A stretch of 64,000 bases of DNA from Fusibacter paucivorans (GCF_018390735.1 NZ_JAHBCL010000012.1:62001-126000); one strand, 5' to 3'. Positions 35,035 through 44,552 are shown, counted from the first letter of the stretch. The notes: generated by a model not told the origin, from the sequence alone. Made by a program: numbers and translations.

Positions 35035-35592
35035 CTAGGCACGTGATAAATATTCACCTGTTCGCGTATCAATTTTAATTTTATCACCTTCGTTGACAAA
35101 TTGCGGAACAATAACTTCTGCACCTGTTTCAACTTTTGCTTTTTTGGTAACATTTGTCGCAGTATCCCCTTTGACACCCGGTTCAGCTTCGACAACTTCT
35201 AGAATAACGAAATTTGGTGCTTCCACTTGGAAACAGTTGCCTTTGTAAAACTTGAGCGTTGCATTATCATTTTCTTTCATAAAAAGAATCGCATCTTCAA
35301 CTTGTTCGATAGAAAGCGGAATTTGGTCATAAGTCTCATTATCCATAAAGTAGTATAAATCGCCTTCACTGTACAAGTACTGCATTTCTTTTGTTTCAAT
35401 ATGCGCTCTTGGGAATTTTTCAGATGGGTTAAAAGCTTGCTCTCTAATGGTTCCAGAAATTAAGCTCTTGTATTTCGTTCTGACAAATGCCGCACCCTTT
35501 CCTGGTTTTACGTGTTGGAAATCAATGACGACGAAGGGTTCTCCATCTATTTCAAATGTAACACCTTTTCGAAACTCACTTGCAGAAATCAT
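35035..35592 (-). CDS. efp: Translation elongation factor P
   Basis: A 185-residue factor that rescues ribosomes stalled at polyproline. Start [20 protein letters not shown]; the tip loop [12 protein letters not shown] near 27-38 carries the lysine equivalent to the modified residue; ending [16 protein letters not shown] is diagnostic. ATG follows GGAGG. No EpmA or other modification gene is visible nearby. Confidence 0.95.
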   Translation of the reverse strand: MISASEFRKGVTFEIDGEPFVVIDFQHVKPGKGAAFVRTKYKSLISGTIREQAFNPSEKFPRAHIETKEMQYLYSEGDLYYFMDNETYDQIPLSIEQVEDAILFMKENDNATLKFYKGNCFQVEAPNFVILEVVEAEPGVKGDTATNVTKKAKVETGAEVIVPQFVNEGDKIKIDTRTGEYLSRA

Positions 35593-35626
35593 GTTAATAA
35601 CCTCCAAATATTTTGTTTTAATTATG

Positions 35627-35643
35627 AGGCGGCAAATCCGCCT
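35627..35643. repeat. GC-rich hairpin upstream of efp
   Basis: AGGCGG (35627-35632) and CCGCCT (35638-35643) form a 6-bp stem in the 181-bp gap between the PilT-like gene and efp. On the minus strand no T-tract follows. It could be a weak terminator of the upstream operon or a leader element; nothing else is seen in the gap. Confidence 0.35.
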
Positions 35644-35773
35644 TTGAGGGTTTTTTGGCGCTGATACAGCCATCAACGCCTCATACTGAATCGATAACGT
35701 CTCATATGATTTTATCAGAACTGAGAACATGTGGCAATCCTGTAATTCATACGAAATCGTCAAAAGTTGCACC

Positions 35774-36841
35774 TTATCGCAATGCTGCAATTTCCAGTCT
35801 GCGAATATAATCGGGATCATGTGAAAATTTGAGCATCGTATCCCTAGAAATCTCACCGTCCTGATATAAGCGGAACAAGCTGTGATCCATGTAGCGCATG
35901 CCGTCTTTTTGTCCAGATATCAGAACCGTTGGCAAATCATCCCAACGATTTTCATAGATATAAGATTTGACAGCGGCATTTGGTATAAGCAGCTCATAAC
36001 TCAATATACGCTTCTCCTCACGAATATGCGGCACGAGCTTTTGAGATAAAATGCCCAGCAGCGAAGATGAAACCTTGTATTTGCGAGACGCCATGTGTTC
36101 AGGGCGCGCACCGCTGAAAAGCTTTTCAAGTGCCGTTCGCGTATTGACAGCATTCATGCCTGCAATAACGAGCTTTCCTGATTCCGCCGCCTGAAGTGCA
36201 TAGTCTATGACCGTTTCATCACGAAGATTGGAAATAACAAGCACATCGGGATCATGATGAAAAGCACTGAGAACCCCCTCAGTCATCGTTCGACAGTCAA
36301 CACCGACCTCTCTTTGAAGAATCGTGCTTGAGCTGTGCTGATAAAGATATTCAATTGGCGATTCGATCGTCATGATGTGATACGCATACTTTTGATTGAT
36401 TTCATTGATCAGCGCCGCAATCGTCGTCGACTTACCCGAGCCCGAGGAGCCACTGACAATGAGCAGCCCACGGCCTCGATCCATTTGACGGATAAAGGCC
36501 TCCGGCAGCCCCAATGCTTCAAATGACGGTACTTCAAGCTTTAGCATTCGAATGGCAACACTGAGCGTTCCACGCTGCTTTACAATGTTGACGCGAAATC
36601 GTCCCAGATCAAACTTTGAATAGCTGAAGCTCACATCGCCACTTTCACTTAACTGCTGTCTAAAGTGCTCCGGCAGTATTTCGTCAACAAATGTTTGAAT
36701 ATCCAGATACGTACACACTTCAAATCCGGGAATCGGTCTTATTTTGCCATTGATTCGAACCGTCGGTTGAGCATTTGGCACAAGGTGTAAATCTGATGCA
36801 CCCGCTTCCATCGCCAGGGTTAGTAATGCTTCATAGTCCAT
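35774..36841 (-). CDS. PilT/GspE-family ATPase homologue with degenerate catalytic motifs
   Basis: A 355-residue protein matching PilT twitching ATPases along its length: [19 protein letters not shown] near 16-34 and an intact Walker [10 protein letters not shown] at 131-139. However the Asp box reads TIESPIEY (158-165, Ser161 instead of Asp), Walker B reads [12 protein letters not shown] (197-208, Ser-Asn in place of Gly-Glu) and the His box TLHT is GMNAVN (228-233). The catalytic glutamate is thus missing, so it probably binds but does not normally hydrolyse ATP. No pilus genes are nearby. It lies 8 bp after mgsA. Confidence 0.82.
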   Translation of the reverse strand: MDYEALLTLAMEAGASDLHLVPNAQPTVRINGKIRPIPGFEVCTYLDIQTFVDEILPEHFRQQLSESGDVSFSYSKFDLGRFRVNIVKQRGTLSVAIRMLKLEVPSFEALGLPEAFIRQMDRGRGLLIVSGSSGSGKSTTIAALINEINQKYAYHIMTIESPIEYLYQHSSSTILQREVGVDCRTMTEGVLSAFHHDPDVLVISNLRDETVIDYALQAAESGKLVIAGMNAVNTRTALEKLFSGARPEHMASRKYKVSSSLLGILSQKLVPHIREEKRILSYELLIPNAAVKSYIYENRWDDLPTVLISGQKDGMRYMDHSLFRLYQDGEISRDTMLKFSHDPDYIRRLEIAALR

Positions 36842-36849
36842 AGTATCAC

Positions 36850-37305
36850 CTATATTTTACGATTGAGATAGCTGTCAAAATTAATGAGCTTTCGTTCATA
36901 GACTTTGTTCATATAGAGACTGTTCAACAGAAAATCAGCTGTAGAAATATTCGTCGCAATAGGAATGTTATAAAGCGTCGCAATACGCAGCAGCGCTTTG
37001 ACATCGGGATCGTGCGGATGCAAACTAAGTGGATCCCAGAAAAAAATCATAAAATCAACGTCGCCTTCAACAATCTTACTGCCAATTTGCTGATCTCCGC
37101 CAAGCGGGCCGCTTTTTAAACCCTGCACAGGGAGTTTGGTCGCTTCGACGATTAGCTTTGCCGTTGTTCCCGTACCGTACAGAACATGTTGGCAAAGTTC
37201 ACCATGATGCTCAGTACACCATTGAATCATATCGCTTTTCCGAGAATCATGCGCAATGAGTGCAATACGCTTTTTAATTTCGAGCCTTTGCGTTTCATAT
37301 GCCAT
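36850..37305 (-). CDS. mgsA: Methylglyoxal synthase
   Basis: A 151-residue enzyme that converts dihydroxyacetone phosphate to methylglyoxal, a phosphate-starvation bypass. Motifs IALIAHDSRK near 14-23, YGTGTTAKLI near 43-52, SGPLGGDQQIG near 65-75 (with catalytic Asp) and FFWDPLSLHPHDPDVKALLRIA near 88-109. Its start codon immediately follows the udk stop (TGA then ATG), with GGGGGGTG upstream. Confidence 0.95.
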   Translation of the reverse strand: MAYETQRLEIKKRIALIAHDSRKSDMIQWCTEHHGELCQHVLYGTGTTAKLIVEATKLPVQGLKSGPLGGDQQIGSKIVEGDVDFMIFFWDPLSLHPHDPDVKALLRIATLYNIPIATNISTADFLLNSLYMNKVYERKLINFDSYLNRKI

Positions 37306-37944
37306 TCATACACCCCCCTTTTTCTTTTCCTGCATAACCGCCATGATCTTCGTTGTCATAATATCAATGGCAACGCGATTATAGCCGCCTTCCGGAATAA
37401 TGATATCGGCAAATTTTTTTGTCGGTTCAATAAACTGATCGTGTGCCGGTTTAACCGTATTCAAATACTGGTCAATTACAGATTCAAGCGTTCGTCCGCG
37501 TTCGTTGATATCTCTGACAATACGTCTGATAATCCGAACGTCTGCATCGGTATCGACGAAGATCTTAATATCCATGAGTTCGCGCAGGCGCGCATCTTCT
37601 AAAATCATAATGCCTTCGAGAATAATAATATCACGTGGTACAAGGGTAATGGTCACCGTTTCACGGTTGTGCTTTGAAAAATTATAAATGGGCTTCTGAA
37701 CCGTTTCATTTCTGCAAAGCGCCTTTACTTGCTCAATAAGCAATTCTGTGTCAAATGCAAGTGGATGATCGTAATTGGTTTTGACGCGTTCTTCAAACGT
37801 CAGATCACTTTGATCTTTATAGTAGGCATCTTGCTCAATAATCAGAATATTTTCTTCCGGGATTGCCTGAAAAATAGATTTTGCAACGGTGCTCTTACCT
37901 GACCCCGTTCCACCTGTTACACCAATGACGACGGGCTTACTCAT
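37306..37944 (-). CDS. udk: Uridine kinase
   Basis: A 212-residue kinase for uridine/cytidine salvage. P-loop [12 protein letters not shown] near 8-19, EQDAYYKDQ near 37-45, NYDHPLAFD near 57-65 and [14 protein letters not shown] near 186. The start overlaps the U32 gene by 8 nt with AAGGAGG inside that gene. This mltG-trmR-U32-udk order matches the yrrL-yrrM-yrrN/O-udk region of Bacillus subtilis. Confidence 0.95.
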   Translation of the reverse strand: MSKPVVIGVTGGTGSGKSTVAKSIFQAIPEENILIIEQDAYYKDQSDLTFEERVKTNYDHPLAFDTELLIEQVKALCRNETVQKPIYNFSKHNRETVTITLVPRDIIILEGIMILEDARLRELMDIKIFVDTDADVRIIRRIVRDINERGRTLESVIDQYLNTVKPAHDQFIEPTKKFADIIIPEGGYNRVAIDIMTTKIMAVMQEKKKGGV

Positions 37945-39175
37945 TGGGTACCTCCTTGGGCTTTCTCAAAATATCCAGCGGCGCTACTGCAAAAGGCATC
38001 GGTATTTTCAATATTTGCTGTGCATGTGGTGCTCTATCGACAGCGGTACCGTCTTCATTATAGATAGCGTCAATCGTAAATGTCTTTTCAAAATAGTTTG
38101 GTCCCATGACCTCTACAAAATCACCAAGCTTAAAATGGTTTCGCTGTTCAACTGTTGCCATCTTCGTCTCTGGATTGTAATCAGTGACAATACCGATAAA
38201 ATCATATTCTCGGATATAGGAACTGGAGCTGTAGAGCTGATCAAGCTGCGTTGGTTTATGATAATAAAAACCTTTTGTAAACTCCCTGTGAGAAGCTTTC
38301 CTGATATCTTCAAACCATTTAGGATTATATACGAAACCATCTGGGTCGCGATAATAGGTGTCAATCGCCTCACGATATGCTCTAATAATATTGGCGACAT
38401 AGTAGACACTCTTCATTCTACCTTCAATTTTAAGACTGTCCAATCCTGAATGAATAAGTTCAGGAATATGTTCGATCATACAAAGATCTTTTGAGTTAAA
38501 GAAAAAAGTCCCTTCTTCTGTTTCTACAACCGGGTAATATTCATTTGGACGCGTTTGCTCCATCAAGTGATATTGCCAGCGGCAAGGTTGTGAACAAGCA
38601 CCGCGATTGGCATCTCTGCCGTTTAGATAGTTGCTGAGTAAACAGCGACCTGAATAAGAAATACACATTGCACCATGGACGAAAGCTTCGAGGCTTAGCG
38701 TCTCAGGGGTATTTTCACGAATACCGGCGATTTCTTCAAATGAGAGTTCACGTGCGAGAATAACGCGCTTAACACCCTGCTGATGCCAAAAACGCGCACT
38801 CATATAATTGGTGTTATTCGCCTGCGTGCTTAAGTGAATTTCCATTTCCGGCATCAGTTCCCGAACGTACATAAGCGTTCCGGGGTCTGAGAGGATAACG
38901 GCATCCGGTTTTAGTTCTCGAACGACGTCAATATAGGCTTTAAGTTGTTCGATATCGTTATTGTGCGGAATAATATTTAATGTCAGATATACCTTGCGCC
39001 CTCTTTCGTGCGCATACGCAATCCCCGTTTTCATATCCTCGAAACTAAAGTTTTTTGCCGCCGCCCTAAGGCCAAAGATTTGACCGCCAATGTAAACGGC
39101 GTCAGCACCATAATGCAGTGCAAACTTCAGTTTCTCCAAATCACCTGCCGGTGCAAGCAATTCAATTTTATTCAT
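37937..39175 (-). CDS. trhP: U32-family peptidase-like protein, tRNA U34 hydroxylation (TrhP/YrrO type)
   Basis: A 412-residue U32 protein. Signatures: [26 protein letters not shown] near 5-30, [19 protein letters not shown] near 163-181, then [11 protein letters not shown] near 190-200 and [10 protein letters not shown] near 248; the cysteines of these motifs could hold an iron-sulfur cluster. Homologues (TrhP/YegQ, YrrO) are known to make 5-hydroxyuridine at tRNA position 34, and the next upstream gene is the matching methyltransferase trmR. The role is thus family plus context; not a proven peptidase. Confidence 0.85.
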   Translation of the reverse strand: MNKIELLAPAGDLEKLKFALHYGADAVYIGGQIFGLRAAAKNFSFEDMKTGIAYAHERGRKVYLTLNIIPHNNDIEQLKAYIDVVRELKPDAVILSDPGTLMYVRELMPEMEIHLSTQANNTNYMSARFWHQQGVKRVILARELSFEEIAGIRENTPETLSLEAFVHGAMCISYSGRCLLSNYLNGRDANRGACSQPCRWQYHLMEQTRPNEYYPVVETEEGTFFFNSKDLCMIEHIPELIHSGLDSLKIEGRMKSVYYVANIIRAYREAIDTYYRDPDGFVYNPKWFEDIRKASHREFTKGFYYHKPTQLDQLYSSSSYIREYDFIGIVTDYNPETKMATVEQRNHFKLGDFVEVMGPNYFEKTFTIDAIYNEDGTAVDRAPHAQQILKIPMPFAVAPLDILRKPKEVPNE

Positions 39176-39188
39176 GATCCGTTCTCCT

Positions 39189-39851
39189 TTATTCTTCCTT
39201 GATATAGCTTAAAGCGACACCGTCTCCTATGGATAACACTGAGGTGGTCAGTGAAGGATGTGTCGAAATATAGGTTAAATACTCACGCATGCGCTTGACA
39301 ATCGTCTTGTGTTTTTTCGGCACCAGTGCATCATCCGCTACGGTACCCTTGTAAAGCACGTTATCGGAGATAATCAAGCCGCCCGCATTGACAAGCGGCA
39401 TAACGAGATTTAAATACGCTTTATAATGGCTCTTTGCCGCATCAATAAATACCATGTCATAGCCGGCATCAAGCGCTTCTAAAACTGTTTTGGCCTCTCC
39501 TTTAATCAGTCGGACAGAGGCATGACGTTCAAAAGACTGTTCCATCTTTTGAAAAGTCGTTTGTGCCGCCGCAGCCATTTCATCACTGAGCTCAATGGTA
39601 TCAATTTCGCCCGCTTGCATCGCCAGTGCCATCAATGACGCCGAATAACCAATGGCCGTACCAATTTCCAGCACGCGCACCGGTTTTTTTAATGCAATCA
39701 TCAGTCTCAGAAACTGTGCGACTTCCGGCTGCACAATGGGAATATAAGAGATCTCCGCAGTTTGTTCAAGTGCTGCAAAAAATGCATCGCGTTCCGGCAA
39801 GAGCTGACGAATGTATGCTTCGACTTGCTTTTCAACAATTTTAGCTTCCAT
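39189..39851 (-). CDS. trmR: tRNA 5-hydroxyuridine O-methyltransferase TrmR (YrrM family)
   Basis: A 220-residue class I methyltransferase of the O-methyltransferase-3 family. SAM motif VLEIGTAIGYSASLMA near 60-75, acidic loop IELSDEMAAAA near 85 and the metal/catalytic region MVFIDAAKSHYKAYL near 135 and ISDNVLYKG near 158. In Bacillus TrmR methylates ho5U34 to mo5U34. I chose the ATG at 39851 (GGGAAG upstream), which overlaps mltG by 11 nt; the longer frame start at 39926 would lie well inside mltG. It precedes the U32 hydroxylase gene, a functional pair. Confidence 0.87.
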   Translation of the reverse strand: MEAKIVEKQVEAYIRQLLPERDAFFAALEQTAEISYIPIVQPEVAQFLRLMIALKKPVRVLEIGTAIGYSASLMALAMQAGEIDTIELSDEMAAAAQTTFQKMEQSFERHASVRLIKGEAKTVLEALDAGYDMVFIDAAKSHYKAYLNLVMPLVNAGGLIISDNVLYKGTVADDALVPKKHKTIVKRMREYLTYISTHPSLTTSVLSIGDGVALSYIKEE

Positions 39852-40875
39852 TTCCGTTCTGCTTCCCTTTCTCTTTGTCGCGATTATGCCCCGCAAGAGT
39901 TTCGTTAAAATAATGCGAACCATCACCGAGTCCTGTTGTTACAAAGTACAGATAACCTGTATCCGCAGGATAAAGCGCTGCTTCAATGGCCTTTTCACCC
40001 GGCGATGCAATCGGCGCCGGCGTAAGCCCAAGATGTTGATAGGTGTTAAATGGCGATTCGAGTTCTAAATCATCATAGGTTAGCCGCTCCTTGCGCTCTT
40101 TCAGCACATATTGAATCGTCGCACAGGATTGCAGCAGCATTTTTTGGTCAATTCGGTTATGAAAAACACTGGACACAATTGGCAATTCCTCTGTTTTTTT
40201 TGTTTCGCGTTCAATAATAGAAGCCAGTGTCACCACTTGATCAACTGTCATATTCAGTTCTTCCGCACGCGTATAATACGCCGGTTTAAACACATCGTCA
40301 AACCGCGCCAGCATCATTTGTACAATTTCTTTTTCACTTGTACCCTTTTTAACGGTATACGTATCGGGGAATAAATAGCCTTCAAGCAAATACTGCCTGT
40401 CAACACCTTCTAAGAACTTAAAATCAAAGGGTTCATCTGCCAATATCGTTTTGAACACTTCAGCATCCACAATCCCTTCTTCACTAAGGCGATCAACGAT
40501 TTGTCTCACTTCATAGCCTTCGGGTATGGTAAAGGTCTCCGTTTCAACAAAGACATCGCCGGCAACGAGTTTTTGAATAATCGCTTCTGCTGACATTGAC
40601 TTTGAAAGCTGGTAATCACCTGCCTGCATCTTGCCGTCGGCTTCCAGCACTTTTGATTTTGCCTTGAAGGCATTGACATTTTGAATGAGCGACTGCTCTT
40701 TTAAAAGATCCGCAATGGATGTCGTCGTAGCACCCTTCGGCACCGTCACAACAATCTGCGTTTCATCCGTTGGATCAACGGGCTCATTATACTTTTCCAA
40801 AATGGACGCACAGCCCGTCATCAGCCATGTCAAGCCCAAGATAAATAACACTACAAACCATTTTTTCATCTTCAT
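39841..40875 (-). CDS. mltG: Endolytic murein transglycosylase MltG, predicted lipoprotein
   Basis: A 344-residue YceG-family enzyme that cuts nascent glycan strands and sets peptidoglycan chain length. The LysM-like part (VPKGATTTSIADLLKEQSLI) is followed by the catalytic domain with LEGYLFPDTY near 164, VVTLASIIERE near 212-222 (catalytic Glu) and TPAPIASPGEKAI near 288. Unlike the usual single membrane anchor, the N-terminus ends in a lipobox, LMTGC (Cys22), so it may be a lipoprotein. First gene of the mltG-trmR-U32-udk-mgsA run. Confidence 0.92.
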   Translation of the reverse strand: MKMKKWFVVLFILGLTWLMTGCASILEKYNEPVDPTDETQIVVTVPKGATTTSIADLLKEQSLIQNVNAFKAKSKVLEADGKMQAGDYQLSKSMSAEAIIQKLVAGDVFVETETFTIPEGYEVRQIVDRLSEEGIVDAEVFKTILADEPFDFKFLEGVDRQYLLEGYLFPDTYTVKKGTSEKEIVQMMLARFDDVFKPAYYTRAEELNMTVDQVVTLASIIERETKKTEELPIVSSVFHNRIDQKMLLQSCATIQYVLKERKERLTYDDLELESPFNTYQHLGLTPAPIASPGEKAIEAALYPADTGYLYFVTTGLGDGSHYFNETLAGHNRDKEKGKQNGNGS

Positions 40876-41012
40876 ACCTCAAATTATCTTCTGTCCTGCG
40901 CCGCTTACTACACTGCTGCTTCATAATTGCCGCTAAAGCTTACCACTAGCCAAAAAACCGTTTTGAATCGGTCAAACGCGCCCTTTTTTATTTTAATCAA
41001 ATAATACAACGT

Positions 41013-41038
41013 AAAAAAGCGTGAGAAAGATCTCACGC
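41013..41038 (-). terminator. Intrinsic terminator of the RNase J gene
   Basis: GCGTGAGA (41019-41026) and TCTCACGC (41031-41038) around a 4-nt loop, with six T following on the minus strand. It starts 2 nt after the RNase J stop codon. The remaining ~140 bp to mltG hold a second weak hairpin with a T-run near 40950-40968 and no gene. Confidence 0.9.
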
Positions 41039-41039
41039 A

Positions 41040-42998
41040 TTATTTAACCTCCATAAAAATTGGCAAGATCATTGGGGATCGCTTTGTGCTCTGATAAATA
41101 TACTGACTGAGTGCATCTTTTACAGATGATTTTAACGTTGCCCAGTCTTTGATGTTCTTGCTGAAACAGCGTTTTAATTCTGCATCAATAACGCTTCTGG
41201 CGCCATCCATCAGTGCTTCTGATTCCCTGACGTAAACAAATCCTCTGGAAATGAGATCCGGTCCATTAACCACTTCACCAGTCTCTTCAGAAAGCGCTAC
41301 CGCAATGATAATTAAGCCATCTTCAGAAAGATGCTTGCGATCTCTCAGGACAATATTGCCCACATCGCCAACGCCTAAGCCGTCGATAAAGACGCGTCCC
41401 GCTTGAACACTCTTGCCTATTTTAGCGCCTTTAGCACTGAATTCCAATACACCGCCGTTGCTCAGAATAAAAATATCGCTGCTGTTCATGCCAAGTTCTT
41501 CAGCGAGCTCTTTATGGCGATTTAAATGTACGTATTCGCCATGAACCGGCAGAAAATACTTTGGTTTTACCAGTGTATGAATGAGTTTAAGTTCCTCTTG
41601 TTTCGCATGGCCGGATACATGTACATCAGCAAGCGATTCGTAAATAACATGAGCCCCTTTTTGGGTCAGTTTATTGATGATTTGGTAAACGCTCTTCTCG
41701 TTGCCCGGAATTGGTGAAGACGATAGAATCACCATATCGCCAGGCACGATCTCCATATTTCGATGTTCGGAGTTTGCCATTCGCGTCAAAGCACTCATGG
41801 TCTCCCCTTGTGATCCTGTCGTAATAACGACGATCTCATTTTCCGGGTAACGATCAATATCCTTAATATCGATAATGATGTCCGGTGAACATTTAAGATA
41901 ACCGAGTTCCAATGCAACATTAGAGACATTGACCATGCTTCGGCCTGAAAAGGCAACCTTTCGATCATTCATATAAGCCGCATTGATAATCTGCTGAATA
42001 CGATGCACATTTGAAGCAAACGATGCTACAATAATGCGGCTGGATGTTGCCTGTCTAAAAATCTGTTCAAACGTTTCACCAACAGTGCGCTCGGACATCG
42101 TATACCCTTCGCGAACGACATTGGTACTGTCTGCCAATAAAGCCAGCACGCCTTCACTGCCCAACTGCGCAAAACGATGCAAGTCCATCTTTTGACCGTC
42201 AATCGGTGTATAGTCAATTTTAAAGTCACCCGTCTGGACAATCACGCCAAGCGGTGTCTTGATGGCAAACGCCACTGAATCGGCAATACTGTGACAAACT
42301 CTAATCGGCTCAACTTCAAAGACGCCGAGTTTGATGATTTGTCCAGGGACAATGCGTATAAGTTTTGTCTTTGGCAACCGATGTTCTTTTAATTTGTTTT
42401 CAACGAGACCCAAGGTTAGATTCGTGCCGTAGACAGGCACATTTAATTCCTTTAATACATATGGAAGACCGCCAATATGGTCTTCATGCCCATGTGTTAA
42501 CACAATGCCCTTTACCTTGGATGCATTTTTCTTTAAATAGCTGATATCTGGAATGACGACATCAATCCCAAGCAATTCATCTTCAGGAAAAGCGAGGCCG
42601 CTGTCGACGACAATAATGTCATCTTCATACTGATAAACCGTCATGTTCTTGCCAATTTCGTTTAATCCGCCAAGCGGAATAATTTTCAAAGCGGAATCCC
42701 CAGCAGCGTTTTTAGCCTCTGCCGCCACTTCAACCTGTTTTCTCGGAGAACGTCTCTGCGATGATTTCTGCGATGACGGTTTTGAGGTTTGTTTTGATGG
42801 TTGCTTTGAAGTTTGTTTTGGGGGTTGTTTCGCCGATTGCTTTGCCGGCGTCGTTTTTACTTTTTCACCAGTTGAACTTTTAGCGGTATCGCCTCGCTGA
42901 TTTTTCGTTGGCGGTTTACGCGTATTCCTTTTCTGCGGTTCGCCCTCATTTAATTTCTTACGTGATTCATTCACGTCTTTATTTCTCTGATTTGTCAT
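41040..42998 (-). CDS. rnj: Ribonuclease J with a long basic N-terminal extension
   Basis: A 652-residue metallo-beta-lactamase/beta-CASP ribonuclease for RNA maturation and decay. The catalytic core begins near residue 104 (LKIIPLGGLNEIGKNM); metal motif HGHEDH is at 169-174, VDSGLAFPE near 131-139 and the C-terminal HVSGHAKQEELK near 460 with HGEYVHL near 485. The family is about 555 residues; here about 100 extra N-terminal residues are rich in Lys, Gln, Ser, Thr and Pro with KQ-PS/TS repeats (52-80) and look disordered. ATG follows AAAGGTGAG. Confidence 0.93.
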   Translation of the reverse strand: MTNQRNKDVNESRKKLNEGEPQKRNTRKPPTKNQRGDTAKSSTGEKVKTTPAKQSAKQPPKQTSKQPSKQTSKPSSQKSSQRRSPRKQVEVAAEAKNAAGDSALKIIPLGGLNEIGKNMTVYQYEDDIIVVDSGLAFPEDELLGIDVVIPDISYLKKNASKVKGIVLTHGHEDHIGGLPYVLKELNVPVYGTNLTLGLVENKLKEHRLPKTKLIRIVPGQIIKLGVFEVEPIRVCHSIADSVAFAIKTPLGVIVQTGDFKIDYTPIDGQKMDLHRFAQLGSEGVLALLADSTNVVREGYTMSERTVGETFEQIFRQATSSRIIVASFASNVHRIQQIINAAYMNDRKVAFSGRSMVNVSNVALELGYLKCSPDIIIDIKDIDRYPENEIVVITTGSQGETMSALTRMANSEHRNMEIVPGDMVILSSSPIPGNEKSVYQIINKLTQKGAHVIYESLADVHVSGHAKQEELKLIHTLVKPKYFLPVHGEYVHLNRHKELAEELGMNSSDIFILSNGGVLEFSAKGAKIGKSVQAGRVFIDGLGVGDVGNIVLRDRKHLSEDGLIIIAVALSEETGEVVNGPDLISRGFVYVRESEALMDGARSVIDAELKRCFSKNIKDWATLKSSVKDALSQYIYQSTKRSPMILPIFMEVK

Positions 42999-43101
42999 AA
43001 TCTCACCTTTCGTTTTGGCATTCGAGTCATTTGCCGTACCCTCGAATGACCAATTATATTAAACGTTTATGATATTTGACAAAGGCCGCGCGTCGATTCG
43101 T

Positions 43102-43128
43102 AAAAGAAACCCTGTACTAAACAAGGTT
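43102..43128 (-). terminator. Hairpin terminator containing the Fur stop codon
   Basis: AACCCTGT (43108-43115) and ACAAGGTT (43121-43128) pair (one G-U); the fur stop codon (43117-43119) is in the 5-nt loop. Minus-strand tail is TCTTTTA, moderately T-rich. Confidence 0.65.
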
Positions 43129-43560
43129 TTTACAATTGCGACATAATCCATAGAATTTTACTTTATGATCCATTATTTTGAAATCATATTCCATCTCAAT
43201 CTTCTTTTCAAGCTCTTCAAGTAAATCGCCCTCTACTTCGATGACTGCACCACAATTCGAACAAATCAAATGGTGGTGATTATGCTCGCCTGTGTGACAG
43301 TACAGTTCATACCGCACACATCCGTCCTCTAAATTCAGCGACGAGACCACTTCCAACTCATCAAGGAGTTGAAGTGTCCTGTATACTGTTGCGAGTCCCA
43401 TCTCCGGGTTCCTTTGTTTCACAATATCATATATTTCTTCCGTACTCAGGTGCTTCCCTTTGTTCTCAGAAATGACATTAATAATCGCAATCCGTTGTGG
43501 CGTCAGTTTATAACCGGCCTCTTTGAGCTTCTTCTTATAATTATCATGACTTGAATTCAT
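43117..43560 (-). CDS. fur: Fur-family metal/peroxide regulator
   Basis: A 147-residue Fur-superfamily repressor. Winged helix (YKLTPQRIAIINVISENKGKHLSTEEIYDIV; MGLATVYRTLQLLDEL near 54-69) and metal domain with HHHLICSNCGAVIEV near 88-102 and GLCRNC near 137-142; the two CxxC pairs form the structural zinc site. Fur, PerR and Zur cannot be distinguished safely by eye. ATG at 43560 follows GGGGTG. Its location between DUF1292 and RNase J is a common Clostridia arrangement. Confidence 0.9.
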   Translation of the reverse strand: MNSSHDNYKKKLKEAGYKLTPQRIAIINVISENKGKHLSTEEIYDIVKQRNPEMGLATVYRTLQLLDELEVVSSLNLEDGCVRYELYCHTGEHNHHHLICSNCGAVIEVEGDLLEELEKKIEMEYDFKIMDHKVKFYGLCRNCKNLV

Positions 43561-43602
43561 CTCAGCACCCCAATACAATTTATTTTTTTTGGCGTCTTCC
43601 GC

Positions 43603-43896
43603 CTACGATTCCATTTCGTCCAACAACTCGTTATAAGCTTCAATCACGGCCTGAAGCTCTTCTTCATCGTCAATGGTCTCAAAGATGAACTCTTCATCTT
43701 CTTCTGTTACCTTAAAAATCAGCACTTCATCATCATCTTCCACATTGGAGAGAATTGCATATTCTTGCTCATCCACTTCCAGCGTAGCAATAATGTTGAA
43801 TTGAACTGGATTGCCGTCGTCGTCAAAGAGCTCAACAACATCTGAGTCCTCTCCCTCGGGCTCGACAATCTCGAACAATGCTTTGTCCTTGTCCAT
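43603..43896 (-). CDS. DUF1292 (YrzB-like) acidic protein
   Basis: A 97-residue strongly acidic protein of the DUF1292 family (VVELFDDDGNPVQFNIIATLEVDEQEYAIL). Function unknown; it nearly always lies between ruvX and a Fur or mltG gene in Firmicutes, as here. GAGGTG precedes the ATG. Confidence 0.9.
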   Translation of the reverse strand: MDKDKALFEIVEPEGEDSDVVELFDDDGNPVQFNIIATLEVDEQEYAILSNVEDDDEVLIFKVTEEDEEFIFETIDDEEELQAVIEAYNELLDEMES

Positions 43897-44015
43897 TTTT
43901 CACCTCTCATTTCACTTTATCGTTTAACCGCGTCTTTACGCGTTTAAGTTCATATTCATACGGCGATGCTGACCATCTTTTCAATCAGACGCCAATTTAT
44001 TGATTACAGTGCATT

Positions 44016-44474
44016 TTATCGCTGTCCACCCTCGTTCTGCATACTTAAATGATCGAGATAGCCTTGTAATATTAATGTGGCAGCCACTTTGTCAATCACT
44101 TCTTTACGTTTCGAACGGCGCATGTCCGCTTCAAGCAGCATGCGCTCAGCACCGACTGACGTCAGGCGCTCGTCCCAATACGCTGTTGTTACCGGCTGTT
44201 TTAGCCGATCAGAATACTGCAATTTTTTTTCGAGCTTCTGCATAAATGCCTGTGTTTTTTCACCTTGTGGTCCAAGTGTGCCATTCATGTTATATGGCAT
44301 TCCCGCCACAATGCTTGTCACGTCGTATTCGACGATTAAGTCGACCAGTCTGTCGATATCTTTTTTAATGGATTCCCGAAAAATCGTTTCTTTTCCCTGT
44401 GCTGTCATCAAAAGCGCATCACTAATGGCAACGCCAATCGTGCGATCGCCGACATCCAGTCCCATAATTCTCAA
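44016..44474 (-). CDS. ruvX: Putative pre-16S rRNA nuclease / Holliday junction resolvase-like YqgF
   Basis: A 152-residue RNase H-fold nuclease. Family start IMGLDVGDRTIGVAISD near 3-19, then VAGMPYNMNGTLGPQ near 56-70 and WDERLTSVGAERML near 99-112, which provide the acidic active-site residues. It probably starts with TTG at 44474 (GGAGG ten bases upstream). E. coli YqgF trims the 5' end of 16S rRNA; the resolvase role is less certain. Confidence 0.92.
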   Translation of the reverse strand: MRIMGLDVGDRTIGVAISDALLMTAQGKETIFRESIKKDIDRLVDLIVEYDVTSIVAGMPYNMNGTLGPQGEKTQAFMQKLEKKLQYSDRLKQPVTTAYWDERLTSVGAERMLLEADMRRSKRKEVIDKVAATLILQGYLDHLSMQNEGGQR

Positions 44475-44552
44475 ATAGCGTAATCCTCCGCTTTTTATAC
44501 TGTAAAATCCTTCTTAAAGTATAAACCAAAATGAAATTCATTACAATTCATT

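Noticed and set aside
35593-35856. N-terminally extended EF-P reading frame
   Set aside because: The extension is low in coding character and overlaps the PilT-like gene; the start at 35592 has a perfect ribosome site and matches the family start.
35774-36841. Pseudogene reading of the PilT-like gene
   Set aside because: The frame is full length with no stop or frameshift and the Walker A is intact, so it is more likely a functional divergent protein.
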